From positions 1 to 14,701 of the forward strand of contig JAKAWO010000038.1 in assembly GCA_021827255.1 (NCBI GenBank): a DNA stretch of 14,701 nt. The letters run 5' to 3'. The notes under the pieces were generated by a model, which did no database searches, was not told the DNA's origin, and was given only the letters and a program-made list of their open reading frames with translations. Below are positions 14,127 to 14,701 of this stretch, piece after piece. This DNA is from Acidobacteriota bacterium. GTDB lineage: Bacteria; Acidobacteriota; Terriglobia; UBA7540. The position numbers and the translations under genes were made by a program. Position 1 is the stretch's first letter. Every line of letters starts with the position of its first letter.

Positions 14127-14701
14127 TTCACTTGTCTCGTCGCGGGATGGAATCGCCACAGCGTGACTTTGAGCGGCCAGCCGGTTGAGAGAACGCCGCC
14201 GCCCGCCTGACACGAGGGAGACAGCAAATCGCCTGTAAAATTCACCGGAATTCTTGCGATCTTGCCAGTGCGTGGATCGAGGATGCCAGCTCCGTAGAAC
14301 CAAGCGTCCGGCGCCGCGTAAGACAGGATAATTTGTCCGCCCTCTCCGACGGCATCAGGATTGATCTCAACCCGCGTTACAAGCAGAGGCCCTTGGACGG
14401 GTATCGGCCGCGCCGGCCCTCCGGAAACCGGCACCCTCATCAGCTGAATGCCCTCCTTTCCGTTGAGTTGCACGACCAGGTCTTTCCCGTTGGGCTCGGC
14501 AGCTACGCTGTCTCCCGGCCCAATCCGGCGTGGCGGGCCTCCAGCCGCCGGAATGGCCCACACGGTTCGACGGGCGACGTAATAGATTGTCTTCCCGTCG
14601 GGGCTCGCCGCAAGATCCGTGACCTGGCTTGCTGAAATCTCCGTCAGTCGGCGGACGATCCGGCCATCGGCGATGGACGCTATGGCGACGACCGCGCGGC
14701 C
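14123..14701 (-). CDS. PD40/TolB-like beta-propeller protein, C-terminal part (runs off the window)
   Basis: The frame is open from the right edge to a TGA at 14123-14125, about 192 residues. It contains a PD40 (WD40-like) blade, LAASPDGKTIYYVARRTVWAIPAAGGPPRRIG, and repeated blade-like pieces (GIQLMRVPVSGGPARPI, ILDPRTGKIARIPV). In Acidobacteriota such propellers usually sit behind a Ser/Thr kinase domain in one polypeptide, or form TolB-like periplasmic proteins. The N-terminus that would decide this is outside the window. The next gene, a truncated kinase, overlaps it by 4 bp, which suggests a tandem array of kinase-PD40 genes. A GTG within the frame at 14563 is not needed as a start because the repeat pattern continues upstream of it. 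Confidence 0.75.
   Translation of the reverse strand, partial: GRAVVAIASIADGRIVRRLTEISASQVTDLAASPDGKTIYYVARRTVWAIPAAGGPPRRIGPGDSVAAEPNGKDLVVQLNGKEGIQLMRVPVSGGPARPIPVQGPLLVTRVEINPDAVGEGGQIILSYAAPDAWFYGAGILDPRTGKIARIPVNFTGDLLSPSCQAGGGVLSTGWPLKVTLWRFHPATRQVK

Noticed and set aside
1..14701. CRISPR arrays, tRNA or rRNA genes, riboswitches, prophage or attachment sites
   Set aside because: Reading through, I saw no regularly spaced repeats, tRNA-like arms or rRNA-like stretches; the only mobile trace is the transposase remnant and the REP-like elements.

Overview
The window looks like chromosomal DNA from a GC-rich member of the Acidobacteriota. The markers are a von Willebrand-type protein of the acidobacterial VWFA class, remnants of ADOP permeases (a family expanded in that phylum), a Ser/Thr kinase remnant beside a PD40 beta-propeller protein, and a large YVTN-propeller/phosphoesterase protein. 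This assignment rests on family knowledge, not on a marker gene.

Layout. (1) 1-430: 3' end of a decayed ISKra4-like transposase. (2) 431-1780: a good sigma70-like promoter, a leader of about 140 nt and a secreted transglutaminase-like protein, ending tail to tail (4 bp overlap) with the next block. (3) 7849 down to 1777, minus strand: a UvrD/PcrA helicase with its own promoter, a 51-residue very basic protein, a cationic amino-acid/APC permease, a secreted S1/P1-nuclease-like protein with altered metal ligands, and an adenosine-deaminase-family enzyme. Gaps are 24 to 87 nt, so partial co-transcription is possible. (4) 8038-10866, minus: exported YVTN/phosphoesterase protein. It is divergent from (5) 11142-11798, plus: an ACT-domain protein fused to a conserved domain of unknown function. 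(6) 11799-12794: a decay zone with an ADOP permease collapsed to its two ends, the tail of a second ADOP gene, and one clear plus one possible REP-like palindrome pair. (7) 12795-14701, minus: a VWFA-type secreted protein downstream of a kinase gene cut off after its glycine-rich loop, which overlaps the stop of a PD40-repeat protein running off the window.

No phage module, CRISPR array, tRNA or rRNA was seen. I see no convincing new multi-gene defence or biosynthetic system. The items most worth a second look are the ACT/unknown-domain protein, the basic protein after the helicase, the nuclease-like protein with substituted zinc ligands, the palindrome pair(s), and the record of deletion between repeated acidobacterial gene families.
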